Shown: positions 24,549-39,500 of the stretch, piece after piece | Layout of the letters: every line of letters begins with the position of its first letter | How positions within the stretch are numbered: the stretch's first letter is position 1 | Assembly (NCBI GenBank): GCA_030063045.1 | Contig: JAQSEB010000041.1 | Span: 186,001-250,000 of the forward strand | Direction of reading: 5' to 3' | Length of the DNA stretch: 64,000 nt | From: Pratylenchus scribneri | Taxonomy: Eukaryota > Nematoda > Chromadorea > Rhabditida > Pratylenchidae | The notes under the pieces: generated by a model | The model's input: the letters and a program-made list of their open reading frames with translations, nothing else | Told to the model about the DNA's origin: nothing | The model's database searches: none | Position numbers and translations under genes: made by a program

Positions 24549-27500
24549 ATGTCATCCACAGGCGTTTTACCCTTTGTCAAAGGCATCGATTTTTCGCGAA
24601 ATGATTTTTCGGGGGATCGATTCCCAAATGAAGTTATTGCAATGACCCAAGCGACATGGCTAAAGCTTAACCGGACACAATTGGAGCGTGTACCGGATGT
24701 GTTGTCGAATTTGAAGAATCTTGAACATCTTCAAATGACGCGGAATAAACTTCAGGTTTAACTTCAAGAATTCAAAATTTTAGAGACCTTAACTTCTAAA
24801 ACCAAAAATTTGGGAAACCTTTAACTTTCGTAATTCAAAATTTGAATAATCTAACTTAAAACTCGCAAAAATTAGAAAACCTTAACTATTAGAATTCAAA
24901 AGTGTGAAAAACCTTAACTTCTAGAATTCAGAAATATCGGAGACCTTAACTTTTGGAACTTGAAAATTAGCAAAAATTTATAGAACTCAGAAATTTACGA
25001 AACCTTAGCTTTTGTATCTCAAACATTTGTGAAATCTTAACTTTTTGTACTGAAAAAGTTGGTAAGCCTTAATTTCCAGGACTCAAAAATTAAAGGAAAC
25101 AACTTCTAAAAATCAATAATTTGAAAAACCTTAACTTCTATAGACTCATTGTAAACTCAAAATTTTGGAAAAACTTATTAACTCAAATATTTTGGGAGAT
25201 CTATTCTAGAACACAAATATTTGAAAAACCTTAATCAAGATTTAATTTTTATTTCGATCAAATTCATATCATCCTCTTATTTAGAATGTACATGGCGAAC
25301 TGTCGGATCTTCCATTGCTCAGATCAGTCATTGTGCGAAATAATCAGGTTCCGCTGGCTTAAATATATTTAAAAAATTTGAATCAAAATTCCTAGATTAA
25401 AACATCCGGCATACCAACTGACATCTTCCGTATGAAAGATCTGACCATAATCGACTTCAGCAATAACATGCTCCGCGATGTGCCATCAAATTTGGAATAT
25501 GCAAAATGCACTATTGTGTTGAATTTAAGCAAAAACAACATTGAGAATATTCCAAATCAGGTCATCCATAATTTTTAAAGGATAGTAATTTAATTTGTCG
25601 AAAAATAATTATAATGGTTTTAGATGGGTTTTTCCCACAAATTCACAAACCAAATATACCCAAAATTGGATAAAGCTGGTCAGAAGGCGCATTGAATGGT
25701 ATATAATTTGGTTATGGTTTGGTCAACATTTAAAGGGTTTTAAACGGTTTAGACCACATTTTGGTTTGGTCAACAATTAAAGGGTTTTAAACGGTTTCAG
25801 TGCCGTAGCCAGAAAAAAATTTCGGGGGTTGCAAAAATTTTTGAGAGGGGGCAATTTTTGCGAAATGGCCCCGCAGGGAAAATTTTTTAATAAAAAATAG
25901 GCCGTGCAGCGAAAAATTTGAGCTAAAAATGGCCGCGCAGCGAAAAATTTGAGCTAAAAATGGCCGCGCAGCGAAAAATTTGAGCTAAAAATGGCCGCGC
26001 AGCGAAAAATTTTTTCTCCCAAAAGGGTCCCCCCTTTACTTTTTTTTCCCAATTTTTCATTTAGGGGGTTGCTTGCAACCCCCTAAATCCTTTTCGGGGG
26101 TTGCACGTGCAGCCAATTCAACCCCCTGGCTACGGCACTGAACGGTTTAAACCACATTTTGGTTTGGTCAACAATTAAAGGATTTTAAACGGTTAAACCA
26201 CATTTTATAATGGTTCAAAACTAAGTCAGAATTGATTAAACCCAAGCTAAAACATAATCAAATGATGCTTATTGATGAGATCTATCTATTGGGTTTGGGT
26301 ATAAGGTTTGGGGGTCTAGTATATATAAACCATTGAACCGTTTATAAACCTTTTTTGCCTTTTTAAATATTTCCCATTTTTAAATAATTTTTACAAAAAA
26401 TTTAATTCAGATTTTCTCCAATCTCATCGATTTGATATTTCTCGACCTCAGCAACAATCGATTGGAGGTTCTTCCACCGCAGTTACGGCGTCTCACAAAT
26501 TTGAATGTGCTAAAACTGTCGAATAATCCGCTCACACATTTTCATTTCAAACAAACTCCGGGGTAAATTTTTAATATTTATTCAGTCAAAAATTTAATTC
26601 AGTTCAAAAAATCTACGTGTGATTGAGCTGAGGAACACACATCGAACCATTCAAAATCTTCCGCAATCATTTGAAGAAGTTCCACATTTACAGGTAAACT
26701 GGGGGGCCATTCTTTTGGCCATATCTCGTGGAAGGAAGTAACCAATTCAGGAAGGCGATGCCATTTGAAAGCCCTAAATGTCCTCTAAAAAGTGACCAAT
26801 TCTAATTGTTTTTTTTAAATGCTAAAATAATTTGTAAAATAAGCGGCTTTTCCTCCAACAAACAAAAATTCGGGTTTATTCCACTCAAAGACATGTAACT
26901 TTTTTAAAGCCTGAGTTTTGTAAATTTTAAATTGGCAACTTTGTAGAGGACACTTTGGGCTTTCAAATGATATATCGCCTTCCCGAATTGGCAATTGCCT
27001 CGTTGAGATATGGCCAAAAAATGGCCTGGGTCCTTAAATTGACCCAGATAAAACATAATAATGTCGATTTATTACAATTTTTATATAATTTTAAGGAAAT
27101 TGACCTGGCACAAAATGAGCTCACCACACTGCCTGAACAGCTATTTTCGCTCAAACAACTCCGAAAATTGGATATCAGTTTCAACCAAATTGAAAAAATT
27201 GAATTCCCAGAGGGCACATTTCCCAACTTGGAAACACTGAATTTGTCCGGGAATAAATTGAGCCGTTTGCCACAAAACATTGTGCATTGTTTGAAGCTGC
27301 AACGAGTTTATGCCAGCTATAATCAACTTAAATTTGAAGGTGAGAATTGGATTGATTTCCTATAATTTTAGGCCTGGATAGTTAAGCAAATTCCTATTTT
27401 TAATTAAACTTAACACTTTTCCTATTATTTACCCTGGTAAATAATCAATTTTGGCAGCTAGTAGTTTTGGCCATTTGGGAAAGAGAGTGGGTCTTTGTTT

Positions 27501-30500
27501 CGGTGGGCTTATCATTCTCACTTCTTTGGTCGAAAAACTGATTTAATGCCTTTTAAAGCATTTTTCTCAACTTAAATTTGAAGCTAAGAATCAATCGATT
27601 TCCTATAACTAAGGTCCGGATAGTTTGGAAAATTCCCATTTTTTACTGGATTTTTAACACTTTTCTTCCCTAAAAATACCCTATGGTAAAAAATAGTCAA
27701 TTTGGCAACTAGAACTTTTAGCCGATTGGCGAAGAGAGTGGGTCTTTATTTCAGTTGAGTTGAAGGTTCCGAATCCTCCTAGCTCCATTTAATTTATTTG
27801 GGCGAAAAATTGAGATTTTGATAGTTTTTTGAAGAAGCATTTTTCCTAGAAAATTAAGTAAAAAGGGCCCAAAAAGTCATAAAAATGTCAAAATGGTTAA
27901 ATTTATTTGTCTTTTTTCGTGTTTATTCCATCTTTATGCCTATTTTAGGCACCTATTTTACTGTTTTTAAAATTATACCTGACCTATCCTTACGGTTTGA
28001 TGCTTTTCTGTTTCTGAAATTTGATTTAAAAAAGTTCAAAGTTAGTAAAAAAAACAAAATAAATTTATGTGTCGATTTTTGGGTTTATTCCATTTTTGTG
28101 CCTATTTTAGCCGACTATTTTACTGTTTTTTTTAAATGCCTAACTATCTAAAATCCGGTCCTTACCTATTACCTTAAATTAATTGGATATATTTTTAAGG
28201 TATACCTGCTGGCATTGGAAAATTGCTTCAATTGCAAGTGCTTTTCCTTTCGCACAACAGCCTTGAGCTAATCCCCGAGGGAATTTGCCGATGTGTGAAA
28301 CTTCGAAAGCTGAAATTGGACAATAATTTGTTGATAACTTTGCCTGATGGGATTTATCTATTGCCGGATTTGAAGGAGTTGGATTTGCACAAGTGGGTTT
28401 AAATAATTATGGGGCGGATTTTTAGGGTTTTTACCTATTTTTTGAACATAAAATTTGATGAGAAAAGTACGTAAATAATGATTTATCAATTTATCGTTTA
28501 GATTCATAGCCTAATGGTAAAAGCTAATAGGTTTTGTTTAGGAGGAACCAAGGCTATGAGTTCGATCCCGGGTAATAGGAAATAATTTACTTTCAATTTA
28601 TTATTTTTTTTTATCAAATTTGATGAGAAAAACACAGAAAATAATGTTTTTGAGCATTTATTTAATTTTATCGACGTAATTTTTTGACTTATTTTCACCT
28701 ATTTTGGCACTTTTTTCCAGGAAAATTTCATTAGAAAAATGAATAAATAATCAACAATTTTTGAAATGTTCGAAAATAATTTGTTGAAAATTACAAAAAT
28801 AGCCACAATGAATTTAGATAATTAGGGATTGGATTTTTAAAATTTTTTTCTATTTTTATATATATCAAATTTGGTGAAAAAACACAAAAAATAATGGCAT
28901 TTTTGAGGGTAAATTTCATTATATAATGCTATAAAAACTAAAATTAACTATTTTGAGGATTGGTCCCGAAAGTTATTTTGTGGCAAATTTCACAAAAAAT
29001 GGCACCTATTTTGGCAATTTTTTGCCTTTAAAAATCCGCTACCTCAGAAATAATTTATTTTAATTAAAATTTTTATTTTTTAGTAATTCTGAACTGGTTA
29101 TGCCGCCGAAGCCAAGTGACAAGGAAAAAGCATTGGCATTTTACAATATTGATTTTTCGCTTCAAAATCAGGTGATCGATTATCATGATGCGGAAAAATT
29201 ATTAAAAAAATTTAATAAAAAATTTATTTTTTAATTTATTAAAAATTGTTTTTTTCAGCTTCGAATTGCCGGACAAAATTCCGAAAATTCCCCAGCGTCT
29301 CAAGAGAAAGATGAGCCGAAAGACCCAAATCAACGGAAGAAGGAATATATTCGAAGGTAAATGTTTTTTTTTCATTAGTTTCACTTTATAATTTCTAATT
29401 TATAGGCGTCGACATTTGGCAGACGAAGATGGTGCATCAAAAGTTATTCAGGTGGGATTTAAGCTTATTGAATTTTAATTGAATTTATTGGTATTTCTTT
29501 TTTTTTTCTTCTAAATTACTGTATTTCTTCTAGAAATATACTGTAGAATATGTAATAATGTATAAATAATGCACATCAAGCGTGAAAAGTAATTTTCCTG
29601 AGCGATTTCGAACCCCCATGATGAATGATGATTTAAATTTTTTTTTTCTTAATGAAAAGAGAACCATTCTAGGAAATTTTCGAAAAATTAAGCTATCCAT
29701 TAGACAGACTTTAGTCCATACATGCGCTTGGGGGGGGACACTTTGGTCGGGTACTACCCACTTAAAAAAAGGTCGAAAAAAAGTTTTTTGTTCCGATACT
29801 ACCCACCGAAAACAAGGTACCTTTTTTGGAAAAAGTGGAAAAAAAATGGGTAGTTTTCGAGAAAATTTTGATATTATATGATAAAAAACCTACAAAATTT
29901 TTTTATTTTTGCCAAATATTAGGAGAGAAGAAAAATTTTATGATTTTTACCCATTTTTAGGAGGAAAAATGACAAAAAATAGGTAGTAATGGGCAAAATA
30001 CTACCAAAAATTTTTCAATTCTTCGGCCCCCGATACTACCCACTTTTTCAAAATTTTCAAATACTACTACTCGGGGAGGGGACAGTCCCCCCCCCCCCCC
30101 CCCCCCCCAGAGCATGTATGCTTTAGTCTATGCCAATTTAGGGTTTATCAATCAATAAGATCACAGGCATTGCGTTTACTAACTAATTTAAGCTTGTTGG
30201 ATTGGTCCAAGTTCATTTTCCATAGTTACCCTAAAATTTCTTTTTTTTTTGCTTCTGGTGGTAAATTCTATGTTTTTGGTTCTGAATTTATTGAATGGGG
30301 TTAAAACTCTTGAGGGTTCAATTCAAGACTCACGCTGATTTAAAATAATAATTTTTTATTCACAATAGGGAATGTCAAAAGTTGCCAAAGATGCATTCAA
30401 CAAAAGCAATTCAATGGACGCGGAAGAGGAGGCTGAAGCGGAGAAAACCATCGGGCAACTAACATGGAAGGAAAAAATTGAGAAGCAAAAACCCAAGCTG

Positions 30501-33500
30501 GACTATTCCGAAGTATTCGACGAGGAAGTTGGCTCGCACAGTGGCCTCTGGATGTGGGAAATTGAGAATTTCTATCCTGTTTTGATGCACCAAACCTATC
30601 ATGGACAATTTTATGAGGCGGATTGTTATTTGATTTTGCAGACGACCAAGGAAATTAGTGGAAGTTTAACGCATGCAATTTATTATTGGATTGGGGAGAA
30701 AACAACGCTGGATAAGGTAGAATTTAATCGAAAATTTAATTTTGAAAATTTAATTTTGAAAATTTAATTAATCAAAAATTTAATTAATTCTGAAAATTTT
30801 ATTATCCGAGAAAATTAATTAATCCGAAAATTTAATTAATACAAAAATTTAATTAATACAAAAATTTAATTAATACAAAAATTTAATTAATACAAAAATT
30901 TAATTAATACAAAAATTTAATTAATACAAAAATTTAATTAATACAAAAATTTAATTAATACAAAAATTTAATTAATACAAAAATTTAATTAATACAAAAA
31001 TTAATTAATACAAAAATTTAATTAATACAAAAATTTAATTAATACAAAAATTTAATTAATACAAAAATTTAATTAATACAAAAATTTAATTAATACAAAA
31101 ATTTAATTAATACAAAAATTTAATTAATACAAAAATTAATTAATACAAAAATTTAATTAATACAAAAATTTAATTAATACAAAAATTTAATTAATACAAA
31201 AATTTAATTAATACAAAATTTTAATTAATACAAAAATTTAATATAAAAAATTTAATTTAAACGAAAAAATTTAATTAATCGAAAATAATTTATCCAAAAT
31301 TATTTTTTATAATTTTTAAATTTATCTGAAATTATTTTAATTAATCTGAAATTTTTTTATTTAATCCGAAAATTTAATTAATCCTAAAATTTAATTAATT
31401 CAAAAATTTTAATTAAACCGTAAAATTTAATTTTTTTAGGCAATGTGCGCCGCAGTGCATGCCGTGAATTTGCGAAATCATTTGGGTGCATCTTGCAGGT
31501 AAATTTGTGAAGGAATTTATTAAATTATTTGAAATATATTTTAAGAACAATTCGAGAGGAAATGAACGATGAATCGGATGAATTCTTGGAACTGTTTAGC
31601 GAAGAAATAGTTAGGAATTAATTTTATGCAAATTTAAATCAAATTACATTTTAAGGTATATTTTGATGGGGCAAAAACACAATCCGGCTTCTATGTTGTC
31701 GAAAAGGCGCCATTCATGAAAAGGTGAGTCTCATCGTTCATCAATTAATTTGTATATTCACTAATTTTGGATTCTAAAATTTGATGTCGAAAAATGGGAA
31801 TTTTTAAGGTCACTCCCTTCCCTATTTAATTCCAATTATGTCTGCCCAGCTTTAAGCCTAAACCTAAACATAAAATTAAGCCCCAACCCTAAATATTTCA
31901 TTATGGTCAAGTCAATTTTATTATATTTTTCGATTATTTTCAACATCAAAATTCTTCCTTAAATTAATAATTGTTTTTGCCGAACCATAAACTTTCTTAT
32001 TGAAAATTGGGAATATTTTGAAGCCATTAAACCTGACAAATTAAGTTTCCTTTTAAAACCAATTCCATTTGATTTAAACCGAAAACGAGCGTTGGGATGC
32101 CGCTTCGCGGCATCCCAACGCTCGCCAAAAACAAAAATAACCGAAAACGAGCGTTGGGATGCCGCTTCGCGGCATCCCAACGCTCGCCAAAAACAAAAAT
32201 ATAAAAGGAAATTTTTTGAATGGAACATTGGATGATTAAATTTTTCTACCTCTTCTATCCCCCTCGCGAATAACCCTATTGTACCCCACATTCCCCACCT
32301 TCAATCGGCCAAACAGTCTGTATTCGCTTGAAACAATCCAAATCGGGAGTTGAACATTTGATATTAGGCATACAACAATGCCAAAAATCCAAAGAACCAC
32401 ATGAAAAGAGAAAAATAATACTAAAATACAAAATAACATACAAACCGAATTCGAAAGAAAAGGGCCGAAGCCATAGAAATCGAATTATTGACTAAAATCT
32501 TTATTTACTTGAAGGAATTGAGCAAAAAAATGAATAATTTTTAATAAGTTAGTAATTATCTATTTTAGTAAAATCGTTAAGAATTTCATTATTAAGAAAA
32601 AAATAATTTCTGCAGAAAATATTTATCAACATTAAAAAACTTCTAAAGAGCTTCTTTCCAAACAATATTTTTCACTTTTTTTACACCATCATTTAATTTT
32701 ACTTTTATTCCTTTCCAGCTTTTTCCTCTACTAACAGCAGTATAGCTTTGTCCATGTGCAAAAACTTCTCTTCTTAAGTCAATTCCAATCTTTTTAAACG
32801 TTTGCGCCTGAGCTTTGTTTATAGTAAAGCTAAATGCCACTTTAACAGGAAATTGGTGTCTTTTTAATATAAATGGAAAGGCTTGCTCTTCAATTAATGT
32901 TATTCTGGGCAAAAAAACTTCTTCACCAAATTTATCGCCAGTCAAAATTATTCCCCTTAGCATATTTTTCCCCCAATCTAATATTTGTATTCTCGTTCCA
33001 TTGCAAAGTCCCATGCTAATATTAATGTTTCTTAGAAGCATAACTATACAATCTTTTTTAAGAATCAATTTATGATCAGGCAATCCGGGACATTTCATGT
33101 TATTTAAAATTTCAATTGGTACATTAAAATCACCAGTGTTTTCAGTCTCGTCAATACTCAAAAAAATTTCTTCTTTACCGGCAAATCTTTTTAATATTTC
33201 ATTATTATATTGATCAACTTCACTGTTATAAGGGCAAAGGATTGCTCTTTCTGGTAATAATGAATAATCTTTTGATTCAAAAATATCTAAAAAAATTTCA
33301 TCAATTAAATCGCCTTTAGATAAACAATCATCTGGAACTTCAAAATAATCAGGGTCTTCTGTTGTTCCATCACCAATTTGGAGCAAATATTCAGCAAATT
33401 CTTTTTCTTCTGGATCGGCTCTCATATTTTCTGTTAAATGAAATGTAGTAAATTCTTTAAATAATGGAGAATTTTTTATCAATATATTTATAATTTCAGA

Positions 33501-36500
33501 TCGTGTTGCATTTTTTTTGATTGCTAAAGTTTGTCTGAAATCACCACTTAATAAAATTGTCTTTCCACCAAAAGAAGTATTTTTCTTTGTTAATTCTTTT
33601 AATTTTTTATTAACAACATCCAACGCATATCTCGGAGACATCCCAGCTTCATCCCAAACAAAAACATCAGTTTCTAATATTTCATTTGCATCTTTACTAT
33701 TGGTTTCAATTCCTGAAGTAGAATCACTATTTAAATTTAGTGGGAGTTTAAATCTATTATGTACAGTTCTACCGTTCTGAAGTATAGTTGCTGCTATTCC
33801 GGAGAATGCCATATTGCAAACTTTCTTTTTATATGATCTTGTCAAATGAAATACTGTCTTCAAAACATAAGATTTTCCTGTTCCACCTGGTCCATCAATA
33901 AATATTAAAATTCTTTTTGAATTTTTTAAACAATGATCAATTTTATCAATAATTGCTTTTTGATCTTTATTCATGAATGAAAATAAAATATCTGCTTTAT
34001 CTCTCTCTTCTTTGGGATCGTAGACATCATCTTCTGATACTTTATCTTCTTTTCCAGTTAATTGTGGCATTTTTTTAAAGTCAGAAAGAGATAAATCATG
34101 TGAAATTAATTGCTGATTGATCAAATATAATGCTTGATTATATGCCTTTTCTTTTGTAGGATAAAATCTTATTAAATCATGTGCAATATCATCCCTAAAA
34201 TTTAACCATAAATTTTCAGGATATTTTGGTTGACAATGTACTAAAATATTAACAAATAAATTACGCATTGCTCTTGGAAATTTATAACGACTTGCTTCGC
34301 TAAGACATTCATACCATTCTTCGTCATTTCTTGTCAATCCTCTGGCACAACATACTTGAGCAAATGTATCATAAATAATTCCATCAAATGTTTTCATATC
34401 CTCAAAATTTTTAAACTTAAAATGCAATAGTAAAAATCGCATATAATACAATTCAGTGTTTTTGGGCGAAATGCTAATCATTCTTCCCAAACATTTTTTT
34501 GCACTTTTTGCCCTGGGATATTTCCATTTACCTTCTTTTGCTATCCATGTGCATTTTTTTGGCATTTGTGTATAAAGGAAGTCCTTATCAGGATTTTCTT
34601 GAACAAATTTAAATTAAGCCATTAGCTTTGATTTTCTTTCCATTTTTTCTTCTATTTCTTCATCCTCAGCATCTTCATCAATAAAAATATTTTGTTCCCC
34701 TTCGAGATGGACATCTAATTTTACAATAGAATGAGATTTACCTTGTAGTGGAAATTTGAAAATACGCATACATGCTTCAATTGGTGAAATACATCGTGCA
34801 TCCAAATAGTTAGAAACCTCATCATAATTTAATATTTTTTGTTCACCATTTGCTGTTTTAACTAATGCCTCAATTATCGCGGCATCATAGCCTTTATATA
34901 TATATTTATAGATATATTTGACTGCTTTAATATCAGAGACACGTTCAACATTTATATGACCTTGAAATTCTACCAAAAGCCAAGGATTATATGGTACAAC
35001 ATGTTCATTTGTTAAACGTTTATTTTTCTTATAAACAAATCGCCCATTATTTGGTCTTTTATACTTTGTATATCCATCATCAGTCAGAATTGTTTCCTCA
35101 GTAAACTTTTTTGGAAATTTTTTACCACATTTATTTTTTTCTTTATTCCAACATGGACTTTTCTCATCACAGGGACCATGCATCATGAATTGTGTAACTA
35201 ATTCAAACAATTCGGGATCTTTTTGCTTGTCTGGAATTTCGGCAGAAATAAATTTATCAACTTCCTCTTTATTTCTTAATTTATCTTCAGGATCGAGAGT
35301 GATGAGCATATGCATATGAGGGAGTCCTCTTTTTTGGAATTCAACAACCCAACAATAACCAATTACACGCCCAAAAATTGGACCATGTGTTTTATATCCT
35401 TTTGTTATATATTCGACCATATTTTTTCTTTTTAAATGAAAAACTTGCTACAATATCAGGGCGATCATTAGCTGTTTGTCCAGGTTTTAAGCATTTCAAA
35501 ATATCTGGGTCATTTGGGTTAATCGTAAAAGTCACAAATAAATCCGGCTTCCCAACATCTCCAACAATTGTCATAGCATCGTAGAAATGCTCTTCCATGT
35601 TTCTTGGTCCACCAGTAAAACTTGGAGGAAGTATTACTTGTTTTCCTATATCTGCACCAGTTTTATTTGCCTTGTTTTTTAAGAATTCATTTAAACCTTT
35701 ATAATTGTTTTTTTCTTATTTCTTTTTGATGTTTTCTGATATATAATAATCTGTCCCATTCAATTTTGGCTGCTTGATCAACAACCCATTGTTGAAATAA
35801 TCGACCGCTATAATGATGTGGAATATATGGATATTCTCTTTTATAAAGTCTATATTTTACGAAATCGCAAAGTGAAATATTTTTTCCCTTTTTATCTTTC
35901 ATACCATAATGCCAACCTCTGGTTTTATTAGGATATAATAAAGCATATGTTAAACCTTCAACGTTAGGATCAAGTGGATACAAATTGCTTAAATTTTTAT
36001 TTCCTTTCTGGTGAACAACAATATTTGCCGCTGGTACTTCACCATCAGCAGTAGTGACCATAATTGCATATATTTCATTAGATATTGGTGCATTATATCT
36101 CTTAGGATCAAATCCTTTCTTTAAACTGAATAATAAATTCACATCAGGTATGGGTTGACCTTTTCCACTATACAATTCATTAACTTCATTGACAACTTCT
36201 TTTAAAAATTTATATGATTGAGCAAAAGGATAATATTCTCTTAATGTTTTTTCAATTCTTTCCATCAAATTTTTATCACAATCCAGAGATTGAGCTCGAA
36301 AATTCAATGATTCTGCTGTATCAACAAAATATAATTGTCCATTTGTTGGTAAATCATTAATTGGCTGAGCAAAGTTGTTAAATTTATGGTAAATTTGTCC
36401 ATGGATTTTAAATACGGGCGGACCATGACCTGGTAAATTAAATTTACAACATGCTAATGATGCGCATGAAAAAGAACTGTTCAATTTTCTAATATTTCCC

Positions 36501-39500
36501 ATAAAATGATTGTGAATTGGTTCAGCTGGATTAAAAAGATTTTTTAATTCAATTGGATATTCATCAATAAGAGAAGACAAATATGAAAGATTTCCATAAT
36601 TGCAACAATCATAAAATTCATTAATGTATTTTGATTGAATTAATTCTTCAGGAAAATGTTCAGCAGTGCAATGCTTGCATAGAATATTAAAATCTCCTAA
36701 TGGTTCAAATGAAGCTGTTTCCCTTTTCGAAGCAATTTTATCATTTTTATTTTGTTTGCGAATTCTCATTTCAGCCATCCCAGTCCTTGCTAAACTTCTA
36801 TCTCTATCTACTTGCTTATCTGTCAAATTATTTCTACTTATCTGTTTTCTTTTTCTTGTATTTTCTTTTCTTTCATTTTCAAATTCATTATCAGTTTCAT
36901 TTTCACTTTCAGTTTCATTTAATAGATCATCAATTGTTTCGAAATTATCATCAATTTCATCCAAATTTATAATTCTTTGTCTTTTTTTTGTTTCATTTTC
37001 ATTTATTGTTTGTCTTTTTCGTGATTTTTCTCTTTTTCGTGTTTCATTTTCATTTATTTCTTGTCTTTTTCTTGATTTTTCTCTTGTTCGTGTTTCATTT
37101 TCATTTATTTCTTGTATTGGTCTTGTTATTTCTTTTGTTTGTGTTTCATTATCATTTAATTCTTCATTTATTTCAAAAATATCAATTTCATGAAGATTTA
37201 TAGTAGAAGGTAGATGATTGGTAGGAGCAGAAGAAGAGGATTGGGCCAGAGCCACAGAGTTTGAGGATTGTGAAGTGGAGGGAGAGGAAGACGGGAATAT
37301 TTGTTTTTTGCGAACCATCTAAAAAGAAAGAAAATGATGATAAAAAATATTGTGGAAAAGCCAAAAAAAAAGTTAGAATACTTCAAAATTCCCATTATCC
37401 ACCAAATTACAACGGAATCGAAATGCAAATAAGAAACCCAAATTAGAAAAAAAAATTTTTGAACGATAAATAAAATTTTTCTCCCTTAATTATTTGCCAA
37501 ATAAAATTTTTGTTGCAATGGGAATGTAATTGTATGGATATGATTTGAATATAAGAAATTAGAAGTGATAACCAAAAAAGGGACCAAATATATTTTAGAA
37601 GAAATAATAAAAAAATTAACCGTTTAGAATCCTCGTTGTAAGCAAAATTCAACACGTTGTTGTATCAAAAAATAGAATAAATTTAACTGCGGAAAATTAA
37701 ATTGGCGGAAGGAGGTGAAGTTCTAAAATAGAGGAATTGTAAATGCGGAAATTTAAATTATTGGAAAAAAGGCAAAGCTCTAAAAAGAGCAAATTTAAAT
37801 TGGAGAAATGTGTATAAAATTGCGTATAAAAAATTTAATTGGAATGGAATAAATTTGCTGAAAAAAAGAAAAGGTGCAAGATAATTTTTATATTACTTTT
37901 AGAATATAAAAATGGGAGACTTATAGGCAATCAATAGTTTTTTTTTATTTGCATTGTGGTTTGCCAGTCTGGATTTCATATCCGCCTTTTTTTACGCAAT
38001 GGGCTGGGTAATGGTTATTTTAGAAATAATAAAGGCTGATTTAGAACAATAAGAAGTGTAGCAAATTTCTATATGTATTTTTCTTTTTGAAATGGAGAAA
38101 GGGCGCTTAAAAAGCGAGGATCAAATTTTTTTTTGTTAAAATGCCCTTACTCCACAAACATTCGAAAGATTGGTGCATATTAAAAGCAGATGCATTTTGA
38201 AATAATTTGAGATTTTGATGGGCAACGCAATTTTATTAAGTCAAAGGTCAATTATTTGTGACGTATTTATTCCAAATTTTAATGAAAATGACTCATAAAT
38301 AAGGAAGGAAATGGCGGCAATTTTGATGAAAAATAATGCAATTTTATTGGGAAAGGAATCGAAAATAAAGGTAGGAAATGCAGATTTTTTTTTGGAAAAA
38401 ATGCGCTTTTTTATAGAGCCAAAAAAGACAAAAATTTGATGAATATCTTCGAAATTTTAGTAAAAATACTCCAAATTAAGAAAAGCAAATGCTGGCAATT
38501 TTAATGAAAAAATAGATAGAAATTTACGGAATTTTAATAAGACAAAAATGGCAATTAATTTAATATGTGGCAAAATTTTGTTGTAAAAAGGAATCAAAAT
38601 TAAAGGAAGGAAATGGTGCCTTTTTTAGGAAAATTACGCGATTTTAGTGAATCAAAAAATTATGCGATTTTAGTGAATCAAAGGGATAAAAATTTGATGA
38701 ATATCGAAAAGTTAGTGAAAATTACTCCAAATTAAAGGAAAGAAATGCTGGCAATTTTCTTGAAAATTTGGTATAAATTTATGCAATTTTAATGAAATAT
38801 GAACATAAATTTAATATGAATTTGACAAAATTTATTGAAAAAATAAATAAAAAAATTTAGGTATTTTAGTGAGCAAGTCCTAAAAATTGACAAATTTTAG
38901 TAGAAATGACTCTAAATTAATGAAAGGAAATTTAATGGATGAAAAATGGCAATAAATTGATGAAAATAAATATAAAAATTTTGCTAAAATGCGCGAAATT
39001 TTGAGCATGATTCAATTAGATGAAAACATGTAAATTTAATTGGTGGAAATGGGCAAAAATAGGTGAAAAGAAATTTAAAAATTATGATGAAAATGCGCGA
39101 CATTTTGAGCCAGTGAATGTTGGGTATACTGCTAGTATTATGGAAAGCATTCATCAATTCCTTTGTTTGATTTTGTTTTCCCTTTACTTTTTTACAATCC
39201 ATAAACTATAATTTTCATAATCATCCAGTGTTTACGAAATAAAAAAGAAAATAAACATTAAAAGTTGAATTTAGTTGGTTGAACTTTGCCATTATATTTT
39301 TTCGTAAATTTATCTAAATGTAAAAAAGGAATATAAAATAGAACATAAAAAAAAACAATAGGAAATATTAGTTTATTAAAAATAATTTATTTTATCAAAC
39401 AATTAATTTGTTTTTTTTAATTAAATTTTATAATTCTCCCTCTTTTTTTTTCCTTTAATTTATGCAAGCAAAAATCTTTTTCCTGAATTATGTACATGTA

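Noticed and set aside
30830..31240. Regular repeats considered as a CRISPR array
   Set aside because: 17-bp units with no unique spacers, in a eukaryotic intron; a minisatellite.
31959..32291. 110-codon minus-strand frame with an internal peptide repeat
   Set aside because: Runs through the duplicated hairpin; the peptide repeat follows from the 62-bp DNA repeat.
36666..37193. Long Phe/Ser-rich plus-strand frames
   Set aside because: Mirror of the Glu/Asn/Arg repeats of the Helitron protein on the other strand.
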